A DNA stretch of 22,599 nt from CAIUVD01 sp044338255 (lineage in GTDB: Bacteria > Planctomycetota > UBA11346), in contig JBIILZ010000066.1 in assembly GCA_044338255.1 (NCBI GenBank), forward strand, positions 1-22,599, read 5' to 3'. Below the pieces are notes generated by a model. It was not told where the DNA came from. It made no database searches and saw only the letters and a program-made list of their open reading frames with translations. Positions 1 through 7,809 of the stretch are shown here, piece by piece. Positions within the stretch are counted from its first letter, which is position 1. Each line of letters starts with the position of its first letter. Made by a program: the position numbers and the translations under genes.

Positions 1-2038
1 AAATAAGGTCAGCGAAGCCGGCAGCGACGCCACCCTTCGCGCTTCAATGGGGCCGAGAGATTGAACCCTCGGAAATCGGGTAGACGTGCAGCTTATTGCC
101 GTCAGCGTCTTGCTTCAATGGGGCCGAGAGATTGAACCCTCGGAAATAGACCTCGGGAAGCCGGTAGGTGAGGCGGTAGGCCATGCTTCAATGGGGCCGA
201 GAGATTGAACCCTCGGAAATACCAATGTTGGATTGGTGCTGCCTCACGTTACGAGTTGCTTCAATGGGGCCGAGAGATTGAACCCTCGGAAATGACATGG
301 CGAAATCCCCCGACATCCATCTGCCAAGCGAGCTTCAATGGGGCCGAGAGATTGAACCCTCGGAAATTCCCGTGCGCAACCAACCCGCGGAAGATCAGCC
401 CCGCTTCAATGGGGCCGAGAGATTGAACCCTCGGAAATAGACATAAGGCGGAACATTGCAGCAAAAATATAGATGCTTCAATGGGGCCGAGAGATTGAAC
501 CCTCGGAAATATTGTGGTGTTTTCCTAAACGACACAGAGCGGCTTGCTTCAATGGGGCCGAGAGATTGAACCCTCGGAAATGCGCCAGGCTCGTGCGGAT
601 GCCGAGCGCTGCCGCGACCTGCTTCAATGGGGCCGAGAGATTGAACCCTCGGAAATTTGCTTTCGACGCCGGAACCGCTGGCGCCACCGGCTTGCTTCAA
701 TGGGGCCGAGAGATTGAACCCTCGGAAATATACCCGCCGACCACGGCGGCAATGACGCCACCGATAGGCTTCAATGGGGCCGAGAGATTGAACCCTCGGA
801 AATCTCATGCAAGGCCATCGGACCTACAAGGCTATCCGAGCTTCAATGGGGCCGAGAGATTGAACCCTCGGAAATGAGATCGCGGAGAGGGCGCGCATAG
901 CAGCCGAGACGCTTCAATGGGGCCGAGAGATTGAACCCTCGGAAATATCCGTCGCCCATGTAGGTAGCGCGAGGCGATTCCATTGCTTCAATGGGGCCGA
1001 GAGATTGAACCCTCGGAAATATCAAGGCCTATGGCTGTTGGAATCGCTGGAACCTCGCTTCAATGGGGCCGAGAGATTGAACCCTCGGAAATTTCGTTAC
1101 TGACGACTCGCACATTATACCAGATGGGAGCTTCAATGGGGCCGAGAGATTGAACCCTCGGAAATGGCGCAGACATGCAGGCGTTCCTTGATACGCTGTA
1201 TCGGCTTCAATGGGGCCGAGAGATTGAACCCTCGGAAATCATCATGAAGCTGCAAAGCGTCCCCGGCATCAATGTCGGGCTTCAATGGGGCCGAGAGATT
1301 GAACCCTCGGAAATTTGCCACCGCTGTGCGGAGTCGAATACGAATCATACGCTTCAATGGGGCCGAGAGATTGAACCCTCGGAAATTCGCGTGGTCGGGA
1401 CCCGGCCAGTCGCGCTTAGTGCTGCTTCAATGGGGCCGAGAGATTGAACCCTCGGAAATGGGGACTTCGGCGAGGTGACCGGTGGGGCATTCGGGCTTCA
1501 ATGGGGCCGAGAGATTGAACCCTCGGAAATCTGCATCGCCCTGATGGACCGGATGCCGCAAATTGCTTCAATGGGGCCGAGAGATTGAACCCTCGGAAAT
1601 TTTTGGAGAGTCGTCACGAATCGTAGCAGAGACATTGGCTTCAATGGGGCCGAGAGATTGAACCCTCGGAAATATGTCAGCCCCCGCTTTGCCCCACCCC
1701 GGACGTATCCGGCTTCAATGGGGCCGAGAGATTGAACCCTCGGAAATTGATGACTCGCACATTATATCATACGGGATAACGTATAGCTTCAATGGGGCCG
1801 AGAGATTGAACCCTCGGAAATGGCCGCAAGCAATGCGAAAAGCGCAGCGATGCGCAAGCTTCAATGGGGCCGAGAGATTGAACCCTCGGAAATTGCCAGA
1901 AATGGCGGGAGTTTCCCATGCTTGAATTGCTTCAATGGGGCCGAGAGATTGAACCCTCGGAAATGCCGAACGCGATGCGCTGCGGACTGAACTGGACAAG
2001 CTGCTTCAATGGGGCCGAGAGATTGAACCCTCGGAAAT
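1..2038 (-). CRISPR. CRISPR array, type I-G, 28 complete repeats, left end outside window
   Basis: A 36-bp repeat (plus strand GCTTCAATGGGGCCGAG followed by AGATTGAACCCTCGGAAAT) occurs 28 times, first at 41-76 and last at 2003-2038. Bases 1-4 (AAAT) are the tail of one more copy, so the array continues to the left. By eye all copies are identical. The 28 spacers are 34-39 bp and mostly unrelated, except spacers 1093-1129 and 1748-1785. I place transcription on the minus strand: read that way the repeat ends in ATTGAAGC, like the usual repeat 3' end, cas2 lies upstream in the same direction, and an AT-rich stretch sits at the right end as a leader should. The repeat can form a CCGAG/CTCGG stem, the kind of hairpin a Cas6-like nuclease cuts. 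On this reading the newest spacer is 1965-2002. The orientation is inferred, the array itself is certain. Confidence 0.98.
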
Positions 2039-2218
2039 AGCTATCCTCATAAAAACCTACCTGCAAGGCGTTTACCGGCGCATTATCGAGCGCCTGCGTA
2101 TATGTCCTGCTGCAAGCCTTTGATCAGAAGTAATAAAGTACCTACAACTCTTTATTTTTCAATAGGATCGAGCGACCCCCGGCATTTGACCAGAACCTCG
2201 CCGCTCGCGGGGTCGTGC
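2039..2218 (-). promoter_or_regulatory. Probable CRISPR leader
   Basis: This 180-bp gene-free stretch separates the end of cas2 from the first repeat. It includes the AT-rich run expected of a leader (about 2125-2165). On the minus strand a possible promoter is TTGAAA (2157-2162) and TACTTT (2135-2140) with 16 bp between, which would start transcription some 90 bp before the array. The -10 match is weak. A 7-bp inverted repeat, CGACCCC (2173-2179) and GGGGTCG (2209-2215), lies just after the cas2 stop and could be part of a cas2 terminator or a leader element. The leader role is inferred from position and composition. Confidence 0.6.
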
Positions 2219-2509
2219 CTACACCACGATCAGCCGACCGGGTGGTTGATAGGCCCGACCTAGGGTGCTTATACAGTGATCTGGATCGTGTGCAGCCGGG
2301 CCCAGGTCGACGGTCATGATCTGATCCGCGCGGTGATCGATGAGGCTGTCAACCCGGCCGCGCAGGGCGACACGCTCTCGCTCATTCAGGCAACATAGAA
2401 AGACACTGAACTGCACATGATCGCCAACATCACGCAAGGCCTTGAAGATCTTGCTCCGGCGCTTGTCGTCGGCGATGTCATAGGTGATGAGAAATCGGCG
2501 GCGGGCCAT
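2219..2509 (-). CDS. cas2: CRISPR-associated endonuclease Cas2
   Basis: The 96-residue protein has the usual Cas2 length and N-terminal signature: a hydrophobic strand then YDIADDKRRSKI (from residue 10) with the conserved Asp11, and a central VQFSVFLC strand where other members have QxSVFEC. Cas2 is the small dimer that bridges two Cas1 dimers in the integrase which inserts new spacers at the leader end of the array. The ATG at 2507-2509 is preceded by GGAGTGA, a good ribosome-binding site, and begins 13 bp after the cas4-cas1 stop, so the two are one transcription unit. It is the last cas gene before the leader, the usual position. Identification is firm from sequence and context. Confidence 0.97.
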   Translation of the reverse strand: MARRRFLITYDIADDKRRSKIFKALRDVGDHVQFSVFLCCLNERERVALRGRVDSLIDHRADQIMTVDLGPAAHDPDHCISTLGRAYQPPGRLIVV

Positions 2510-2522
2510 GCGCTCACTCCGA

Positions 2523-4283
2523 TCAACGGGTGATGATGCCTTGATAGGCGGGAATGTCGCGGCGCAGCCAACGGGCGAGGAGCTGGGCCTGCAGACGGAT
2601 CATTGCCCGCCACGAACAGCGATAATCGAACACCGGATGGGTCGCGAGTTGATCAAGGCGGGTCTCAATGGCGGTGATCAGCGCCTTGCGCCCGGCGGGC
2701 GTCATCTGGCAGGCGGCGGCTCCATCGCGGCTACCTCCGATAAAATCACCGGGCCCGATCATGCCGGTGTTGATGGCGGTGATCACCGCACTGTCGGCGA
2801 TGAGCGGGCGGAATTCCTCCATCAGGTCAAGCGCCAGTGCCGGCCGGCCATGTCGTGGCTGGTGATAAAAGCCCCAAAAGGGATCGAGGCCAACCCCGGC
2901 CAGAGCCATGGTGCATTCCTTCACCAGGATGGCATAGGCGAACGACAGGCAGGCATTCACCGGGTCGCGCGGCGGACGGCGGTTGCGGCCATTGAGGTCG
3001 AAGGCCGGGCAAGCGCCGTCTTTCGGACGCAGCATGCTGGTGAAGGCTCCGAAATAGAGCGCCGCAATGGCCCCCTCGATGCCCAAGAGTTGCCCCAGAT
3101 CAGCGGTTTTCTTCGCCTTGGGGATGAGGTCTGCGATCGCATTCAAGGCTCGTTCGGGCGATGGCTCAGCGTTGCGCCGCAGCATGGTGCGTTGGTTCTG
3201 GCCCTTGGCGGTGACGACGGCTTGGGCAAATGCCAAGCAACGCTCCGGATCAGTGGCGGCCTGAAATTGCGCCGCCCGATCAAAGGCATTGCGCAACGCG
3301 AACCCGGCGGTGAAGCCATAGAACCAATGACCTTGCGAGAGGTGCGCTACCGGCACGCCGGCTTCGCAGCACAGGTGCAGGGCCTGGGCGGTGATGATGA
3401 TCCGGCCGCACAGCACTAATTGCGAGATGTCGTGCAGACGGACATCCGCCAGCCGCTCATCGCTTTTGCTGATGCGCAGACCTTCACCGTGTTTGCCGAC
3501 CACCGCACCTTGCTCTTGCACGTACAGCGGCAGGGCGTCGTCGTGGGCCGGATAGAGTCGCCGCACCTCGGGAGCTGCGGGGTCACCCGGCACGGCGGTC
3601 AGCGCCGCCGTTTCGTCGGGCAAGCAGATGCCGGCCAGCGAACATCCGTGGCATTTCGGACTTTCATCCAAGGGCGGCGGCAGACGCGTCGCATGCTGGG
3701 CCTGCTGCGCTTGCGCCAGCAAGTGCAGGGTGCGGGCTTCGAGATCGCCGGTGAGCTTGATGGTCACCCGCGTGCGCGAGGCGGCAAAGTACAGCACGCC
3801 GTGGTCGCAGCGATAGCCGTGCGCGCGCAGCAGCAGGGCCTGGGCCATAAGCTGCACGCGTTCGGGTTCCCAGGAGCGCTCGGCGTTGTTGGGCACCGTA
3901 CCGCGCTTGGTCTCGACCGGCACCGCCAGCGGGGCAGACGCCGAGACGGTGACGGCACCCGTTAATCCACAGATCTCTGCCGGCTGTGGTTCGCCGGGCG
4001 ACAATTCACACAGATCGAGCTTGCCCGTGAGGCCCAGATGATCGTCGGTGAGCGTCACCGAGCGCAGCACCGCCGGCGGATCCTCACCAGTCGGCGAGGG
4101 CAACGGCAACACGTCATCGACGGCATCGACCCGCCGATGGACCCATTTGCCGTCTTCGGTGAAGTGATTATCAGCCCAACGGGCCTCGATGTGCATAAGG
4201 TGAAACAGTCGCGGGCAGTAGGCGAACTCATTGAGCATACGGGCCGGCAGAGGATCGCCGGGCCTGACACTTGTGGGGGGCAT
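2523..4283 (-). CDS. cas4-cas1: Cas4-Cas1 fusion protein (adaptation nuclease/integrase)
   Basis: A 586-residue fusion typical of type I-G systems. The N-terminal Cas4 part (about 1-225) trims prespacers and selects those next to a PAM. It shows Cys23 (FAYCPRLF), Asp90 (TGKLDL), Glu124/Lys126 (PVETKRG) and a C-terminal cysteine cluster (Cys211, Cys214, Cys220) for an iron-sulphur cluster. The Cas1 part (about 240-586) is the spacer integrase, with the metal ligands Glu403 (GIEGAIAALY), His474 (GFYHQPRHG) and Asp486 (ALDLMEEFRP). Its partner is the adjacent Cas2. The frame is open up to 4496, but the upstream 71 codons overlap vapB in antisense and do not look like Cas4. I start at the ATG at 4281-4283, shortly before RMLNEFAYCPRLF, although no clear ribosome-binding site precedes it. 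The 39-bp gap to the divergent vapB start must hold its own promoter unless it is read through from csb2. Confidence 0.95.
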   Translation of the reverse strand: MPPTSVRPGDPLPARMLNEFAYCPRLFHLMHIEARWADNHFTEDGKWVHRRVDAVDDVLPLPSPTGEDPPAVLRSVTLTDDHLGLTGKLDLCELSPGEPQPAEICGLTGAVTVSASAPLAVPVETKRGTVPNNAERSWEPERVQLMAQALLLRAHGYRCDHGVLYFAASRTRVTIKLTGDLEARTLHLLAQAQQAQHATRLPPPLDESPKCHGCSLAGICLPDETAALTAVPGDPAAPEVRRLYPAHDDALPLYVQEQGAVVGKHGEGLRISKSDERLADVRLHDISQLVLCGRIIITAQALHLCCEAGVPVAHLSQGHWFYGFTAGFALRNAFDRAAQFQAATDPERCLAFAQAVVTAKGQNQRTMLRRNAEPSPERALNAIADLIPKAKKTADLGQLLGIEGAIAALYFGAFTSMLRPKDGACPAFDLNGRNRRPPRDPVNACLSFAYAILVKECTMALAGVGLDPFWGFYHQPRHGRPALALDLMEEFRPLIADSAVITAINTGMIGPGDFIGGSRDGAAACQMTPAGRKALITAIETRLDQLATHPVFDYRCSWRAMIRLQAQLLARWLRRDIPAYQGIITR

Positions 4284-4317
4284 GCGTTGGTCTATGCTGT
4301 TGGTACTACCAGAGGTG
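4271..4317 (+). promoter_or_regulatory. vapBC promoter with palindromic candidate operator
   Basis: Upstream of vapB are TTGTGG (4271-4276) and TATGCT (4293-4298), 16 bp apart, a reasonable -35/-10 pair. Then comes a perfect 11-bp palindrome TGGTACTACCA (4301-4311) and a strong ribosome-binding site AGAGGTG (4311-4317) six bases before the vapB ATG. VapB antitoxins usually repress their own promoter by binding short inverted repeats of this kind, so the palindrome is a good operator candidate. It also lies only 18 bp before the start of the divergent cas4-cas1 gene. The promoter boxes and the binding partner are inferred, the palindrome is seen directly. Confidence 0.55.
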
Positions 4318-4322
4318 TCCGC

Positions 4323-4790
4323 ATGGCTAAACGCATCCGTGAACCCGTCGCTACCTACCATGTTGCACCTTTGCCTAGGCCATCTGTCGGAAAACGCGTG
4401 GCCCCGGCAATCGGCAGCGGCGGGCCACATACGCAGATCATCGGCAGCGCCGCGCCTGGAATCCGGGCCAAACTGTTTGCGAATGGCCGTAGCCAAGCGG
4501 TGCGCCTACCCAAGGAATTCCGACTGCCCGGGGTCGAAGTCCTTATCCGTCGCGACGGAGACCGCGTGATTCTTGAGGCAGTGCCCGATGTACCGCGTGA
4601 TGCCAACGGCTGGCCGGTGGATCTGTGGGAGTGGCTCGACCAGTTCAGCGACGATTTTTCCGACCCAGAACTGATGCCGGCTGGCTTGTTGCCACCCGAG
4701 GCTATTCCGTCGTTCGATGCGCACGCATCTCCAGCCCGGACATTGCCGAGCCACAAGCGCGCAGCTTCACCAAAACGGCGTACCCCATGA
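4323..4790 (+). CDS. vapB: VapB-family antitoxin (AbrB/MazE-like) with N-terminal extension
   Basis: The 155-residue product carries the VapB/VagC swapped-hairpin DNA-binding core at residues 49-86 (AKLFANGRSQAVRLPKEF, then VEVLIRRDGDRVILEA). A tryptophan- and acid-rich tail follows (WPVDLWEWLDQFSDDF, about 97-112), which in this family blocks the toxin active site. Relatives normally begin just before the AKLF motif and are about 75-85 residues, so the first 48 residues and the Pro/Lys-rich C-terminus are additions. The start at 4323 is chosen for the strong AGAGGTG site, and I see no ATG nearer the core (a GTG lies at 4398). The stop overlaps the vapC start as ATGA, the normal translational coupling. 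The pair is plus-strand, opposite to the surrounding cas genes. Confidence 0.88.
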   Translation: MAKRIREPVATYHVAPLPRPSVGKRVAPAIGSGGPHTQIIGSAAPGIRAKLFANGRSQAVRLPKEFRLPGVEVLIRRDGDRVILEAVPDVPRDANGWPVDLWEWLDQFSDDFSDPELMPAGLLPPEAIPSFDAHASPARTLPSHKRAASPKRRTP

Positions 4791-5197
4791 GCAGTGCGGG
4801 AATGGACCTCTGGCTGCTGGATACGAACACGATCAGCCACGCGATCCGGGGGGTGAATGGCGTACGCGAACGGATACGCGCCCTGCCCCAGCAACGCCTG
4901 CGAGTGCCGGTGGTCGTCGTGGCAGAGCTGGAATACGGCAGCCTGAAGGCTCCCCATCCAGACCAATACCGCCTGCGTTGGCGCCGTTTCATCGACGGCA
5001 TTGCCATCGTGCCTTTCGATGAACCAGCCGCCGTGGCGCATGCCCACCTGCGCCACACGCTGCGCCACCAACCCATCGGCGAACGCGATCTGCTGATCGC
5101 GGCCATCGCCGTCGCCAACGGCCTGGGTGTGGCGACCGGCAACATCGCCGAATTCAAGCGGGTGCCGAAGTTGAAGGTGGTGGATTGGGCGAGGTGA
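4787..5197 (+). CDS. vapC: VapC-family toxin, PIN-domain ribonuclease
   Basis: A 136-residue PIN-domain protein of standard VapC length. It has the acidic residues of the active site: Asp12 in LLDTNTIS, Glu47 in VVVAELEYG and Asp101 in GERDLLIAAIA, followed by VATGNIAEF near residue 115, where the family has a T-x-N/D motif. VapC toxins are Mg-dependent RNases that cut tRNA or rRNA when the labile VapB partner is lost. The ATG at 4787-4789 lies inside the vapB stop (ATGA). It ends 10 bp from the convergent csb2 stop, so the module exactly fills the space between the interference genes and cas4-cas1. All recognised catalytic positions are present, so the toxin is probably active. The RNA target cannot be told from sequence. 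Confidence 0.93.
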   Translation: MSSAGMDLWLLDTNTISHAIRGVNGVRERIRALPQQRLRVPVVVVAELEYGSLKAPHPDQYRLRWRRFIDGIAIVPFDEPAAVAHAHLRHTLRHQPIGERDLLIAAIAVANGLGVATGNIAEFKRVPKLKVVDWAR

Positions 5198-5207
5198 CAT
5201 CGTGGGC

Positions 5208-6812
5208 TTAGGCGTGGTGCGGTTCTGGGGAAACGGCCTCGAATAGTCCTAGCCCGAAATGACTCCCGTAGCCTAAACAAATAGGGCCTGCGATCGGTTC
5301 CGCGAAGGTCAGCTCCAGACACCAGGGCATGGTTGACGGTGGTTGCGAATGGCCGTTGGCCCGGTTGCGCAGGAAATCCAGAAAGCCCCGGCGGACCATT
5401 TCATCCCGACCCAGGTCTTTCACCTGGATGGGCTCAGGCAGATCGCGGCTGCGGCACTCCGCCAGGACTTGGCCGATGAGACTGTTTCCGCCATTGGGTT
5501 TCCGAAACCGGGGTGCAATGAAGGGCGTGCTGCTAGTCCAAGTCCGCGCGGTGCCCGTCGGAGCCAGTCCCAGAAGCGGCGGTAACTGATCGGTACGGTC
5601 GCGGAGCTGACGCACCAGGTCGTCACGCGAGCCCATCCCGGCACAGGTGACGACGATGCTCGGCAGGTCTTTACCCCAGGTACGACTGAGGCGCAGCAGT
5701 GCCTGTTGCGCCGTCTGATCCATCAATCCCTTGGCCCAGACCAACACATGATCCATCCGTCCATTGGCATCGAGATCCAGGGGCAGCAGATGGGCATGAC
5801 GATGGCCGGTGAGTGGAGCCCCCTCTGCGGCTCGGCCACTGACAATGGGATGGAGAACATCCTCACCGAGCTGCTTGACCCACGAGGCGTGCAGGAACTC
5901 GGCCTGACGCAGGCAACGATTCATCAACGGCAGCAGCGTTCCGCCTTGGGTATCTGCCGAGAGGGCCAGCAGAGCGAATTCAACTGGTTCGCGACGGGCA
6001 GGAATGCGGTGCGGGGCAATGATTCCTGGTTCCAAGCTGCCCGTGGGCCGACGATAGAGCACCCGTCGGCTACCTGGAGGCTGGCTCCAACCTTGCTTTT
6101 GCAGCGTCGCCGTGTCCGCGCAAAGGCAGGATACCAGATCGCCAGGATACAGGTCGTCGACGCTTGATTTTTTAACCTTCGCAGGTTTGCCTTTTTTACC
6201 GTCGACGCTGACTGGTGGCACTCTGGTGTGACGCCAGGCGGCGTAGATCTCGGCTGATACCGGGGCCAATACCGTCACCTGTTCCCAGCCGGGGTCGACC
6301 GGCTCGCCCTCGGCGGTCGGCACCGTCCACTGGTCGTCAGGGGGATCCGTTTCCAGCAAGGTAGCCTCGACCCAGGCCTCGGCTCGTCCGAGATACGGCA
6401 GCCCGGCCAGCAAGTGAGCCAGCAACTGACGCTGATCAGCGGGCAAGGTGAGTGGCCAAGTGAGGTAGAGCCCGTCACTGTTCTTGCGAAAGCGCAGAAA
6501 GGCATCCAGCACCTTGGTGGTCTTCTGCGCTTTCCCCTCAGTAAACGGCAGATAATGACGGGTGTGCGCCACGCCACCCACGGGCAAGCGATAGCTCGGC
6601 AGGGTTTCTGCCAGAGCGTAGATCAGCCCAACGGCCTCGCTGGGCAACGCCTCCGGGCCAGTCCAGCCCTGTTTGGCGAAACCGACCGCCAGCAGAGCAC
6701 GCAAAAGGCGCCAGGGAGAAGGTGGCCATTCGACCAGTCCTTCGTTGACGTGGTGCCCCCAGGGCGTCGCGTGGTAACGACCGGCTGGAAAATCCAGGTG
6801 GATGGTGATCAC
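5208..6812 (-). CDS. csb2: Type I-G Cascade subunit Csb2 (Cas5/Cas6-like, GSU0054 family)
   Basis: About 534 residues. The N-terminus (MVITIHLDFPAGRYHATPWG, with EWPPSPWRLLRAL at about 29-41) and the block GHRHAHLLPLD near 337-347 followed by DHVLVWA near 355-361 are characteristic of the Csb2/GSU0054 family. In type I-G this protein combines the Cas5 role (holding the crRNA 5' end) with the Cas6 role (cutting the pre-crRNA repeat), and no separate cas6 is present here. The His-rich GHRHAH block is a plausible part of the RNA-cutting site, but that is inference. The start is GTG at 6810-6812, five bases after GAGG; a TTG three bases upstream is also possible. It begins a few bases after the csb1 stop and ends 10 bp from the convergent vapC. 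Confidence 0.92.
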   Translation of the reverse strand: MITIHLDFPAGRYHATPWGHHVNEGLVEWPPSPWRLLRALLAVGFAKQGWTGPEALPSEAVGLIYALAETLPSYRLPVGGVAHTRHYLPFTEGKAQKTTKVLDAFLRFRKNSDGLYLTWPLTLPADQRQLLAHLLAGLPYLGRAEAWVEATLLETDPPDDQWTVPTAEGEPVDPGWEQVTVLAPVSAEIYAAWRHTRVPPVSVDGKKGKPAKVKKSSVDDLYPGDLVSCLCADTATLQKQGWSQPPGSRRVLYRRPTGSLEPGIIAPHRIPARREPVEFALLALSADTQGGTLLPLMNRCLRQAEFLHASWVKQLGEDVLHPIVSGRAAEGAPLTGHRHAHLLPLDLDANGRMDHVLVWAKGLMDQTAQQALLRLSRTWGKDLPSIVVTCAGMGSRDDLVRQLRDRTDQLPPLLGLAPTGTARTWTSSTPFIAPRFRKPNGGNSLIGQVLAECRSRDLPEPIQVKDLGRDEMVRRGFLDFLRNRANGHSQPPSTMPWCLELTFAEPIAGPICLGYGSHFGLGLFEAVSPEPHHA

Positions 6813-6819
6813 CAAAGCC

Positions 6820-7794
6820 TCACTTGGTGAAGGTGACGGTGGTGACGGCCTGGGCCCCGCCCAGCGTGGCGGCGTTGCGTGCGATCACTTCGGTCAACGC
6901 CGTCGTGAGCACGGCGAGGGTCGGCAAAACGAAACCGGCGGGCTTGCGGGCGGTGACGGCGGTATCGATCACCTCCAAATCACAGGCCGTACGCAGACGT
7001 AGATTGCCATCAAGCAGCGCGCGGACCTTGAACAGTGCCAGGATGGTGAGTAGTTCGGTTGCGGCTTCGCCCAGGCCGTAGCTGCGGATCTGTTGCAGAT
7101 CGAGATTGACCGAGACGGTGATCGCACGGGCAGTGTATTCTTCGCGATGGAAAGGGACGTTACCGAAACCTTCCTTCGCTCCACGAGCATCTTTGCCGTC
7201 GGCGGCGTCTTCCTTGCCAGGCATGATGTGGTCGTTCTTCACGCCACCCGATGCGGCAACGGCAATACCCTCAGCCTCGATGAATGCCGACAACGCACGT
7301 GGCAGGCGAAGGCGCCCGCCGATTGATTCCAGGAAGGTGCCATGGAGCAGACTGTTCACGTCGTAACGAAACAGTGCCTTGAGAAATGAGGCGCGATCGA
7401 CCGGATCTTTCTCGCTGTAATTGAATGCCTTTTCTAGGCTCTTTTTAAATGCACCGCCGTCAGCTTTCTCAACGTACACGCTGTTGAGCCGGTGCGCGTC
7501 TAAGGTCGATGCGGTCAGGAATGCGCCATCCTTACCGTTGACTTGCACGTAGCTCAGACCTTTGGCAGCAGGAATCGGGGCGTTGGTGCCCGCATCCCAG
7601 ATCGTGGCTTCGAGCCGATTGGCCATGCTTTGCGCGCTTTCCACCAGCAGGCATTCGATGTCACCGGCGCGATAGGTCGCAGCACCGAGATCCGGAAAAC
7701 CGGTGGGTTGGAAACGATGGCCTTGGATGGGCTTCACCAGCACATCGAACAGCAGACGTGGGGTGTTGGACAGGGCAGCAAGATCGAGTGACAT
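6820..7794 (-). CDS. csb1: Type I-G Cascade backbone subunit Csb1 (Cas7-like, GSU0053 family)
   Basis: The 324-residue protein matches the Csb1/GSU0053 family in length and in blocks such as PRLLFDVLVKPIQGHRFQPTGFPDLGAATY (about 12-41, as overlapping motifs PRLLFDV and QPTGFPDLG), MANRLEATIWD near 57-67 and NSLLHGTFLES near 147-157. In type I-G complexes this Cas7-like subunit polymerises along the spacer part of the crRNA. It lies between csx17 (15-bp gap) and csb2 (a few bases). The ATG at 7792-7794 has AGGA eight bases upstream. Nothing looks broken. Confidence 0.94.
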   Translation of the reverse strand: MSLDLAALSNTPRLLFDVLVKPIQGHRFQPTGFPDLGAATYRAGDIECLLVESAQSMANRLEATIWDAGTNAPIPAAKGLSYVQVNGKDGAFLTASTLDAHRLNSVYVEKADGGAFKKSLEKAFNYSEKDPVDRASFLKALFRYDVNSLLHGTFLESIGGRLRLPRALSAFIEAEGIAVAASGGVKNDHIMPGKEDAADGKDARGAKEGFGNVPFHREEYTARAITVSVNLDLQQIRSYGLGEAATELLTILALFKVRALLDGNLRLRTACDLEVIDTAVTARKPAGFVLPTLAVLTTALTEVIARNAATLGGAQAVTTVTFTK

Positions 7795-7809
7795 AGGATG
7801 GTTCCTGAA

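Noticed and set aside
205..1999. Many short frames on both strands across the CRISPR array
   Set aside because: The 36-bp repeat is exactly 12 codons and open in several frames, so repeat-peptide frames appear by necessity. No ribosome-binding sites, and the DNA is plainly repeat plus spacer.
2484..3965. Two long plus-strand frames (311 and 181 codons) opposite cas4-cas1
   Set aside because: They are antisense to an intact gene with all catalytic residues, have no recognisable domain, and are typical of high-GC shadow frames.
4284..4496. Extended N-terminus for the Cas4-Cas1 protein
   Set aside because: These 71 codons show no Cas4 similarity, would overlap vapB completely, and Cas4 domains begin near the R-M-L-N-E-F-x-Y-C-P-R motif.
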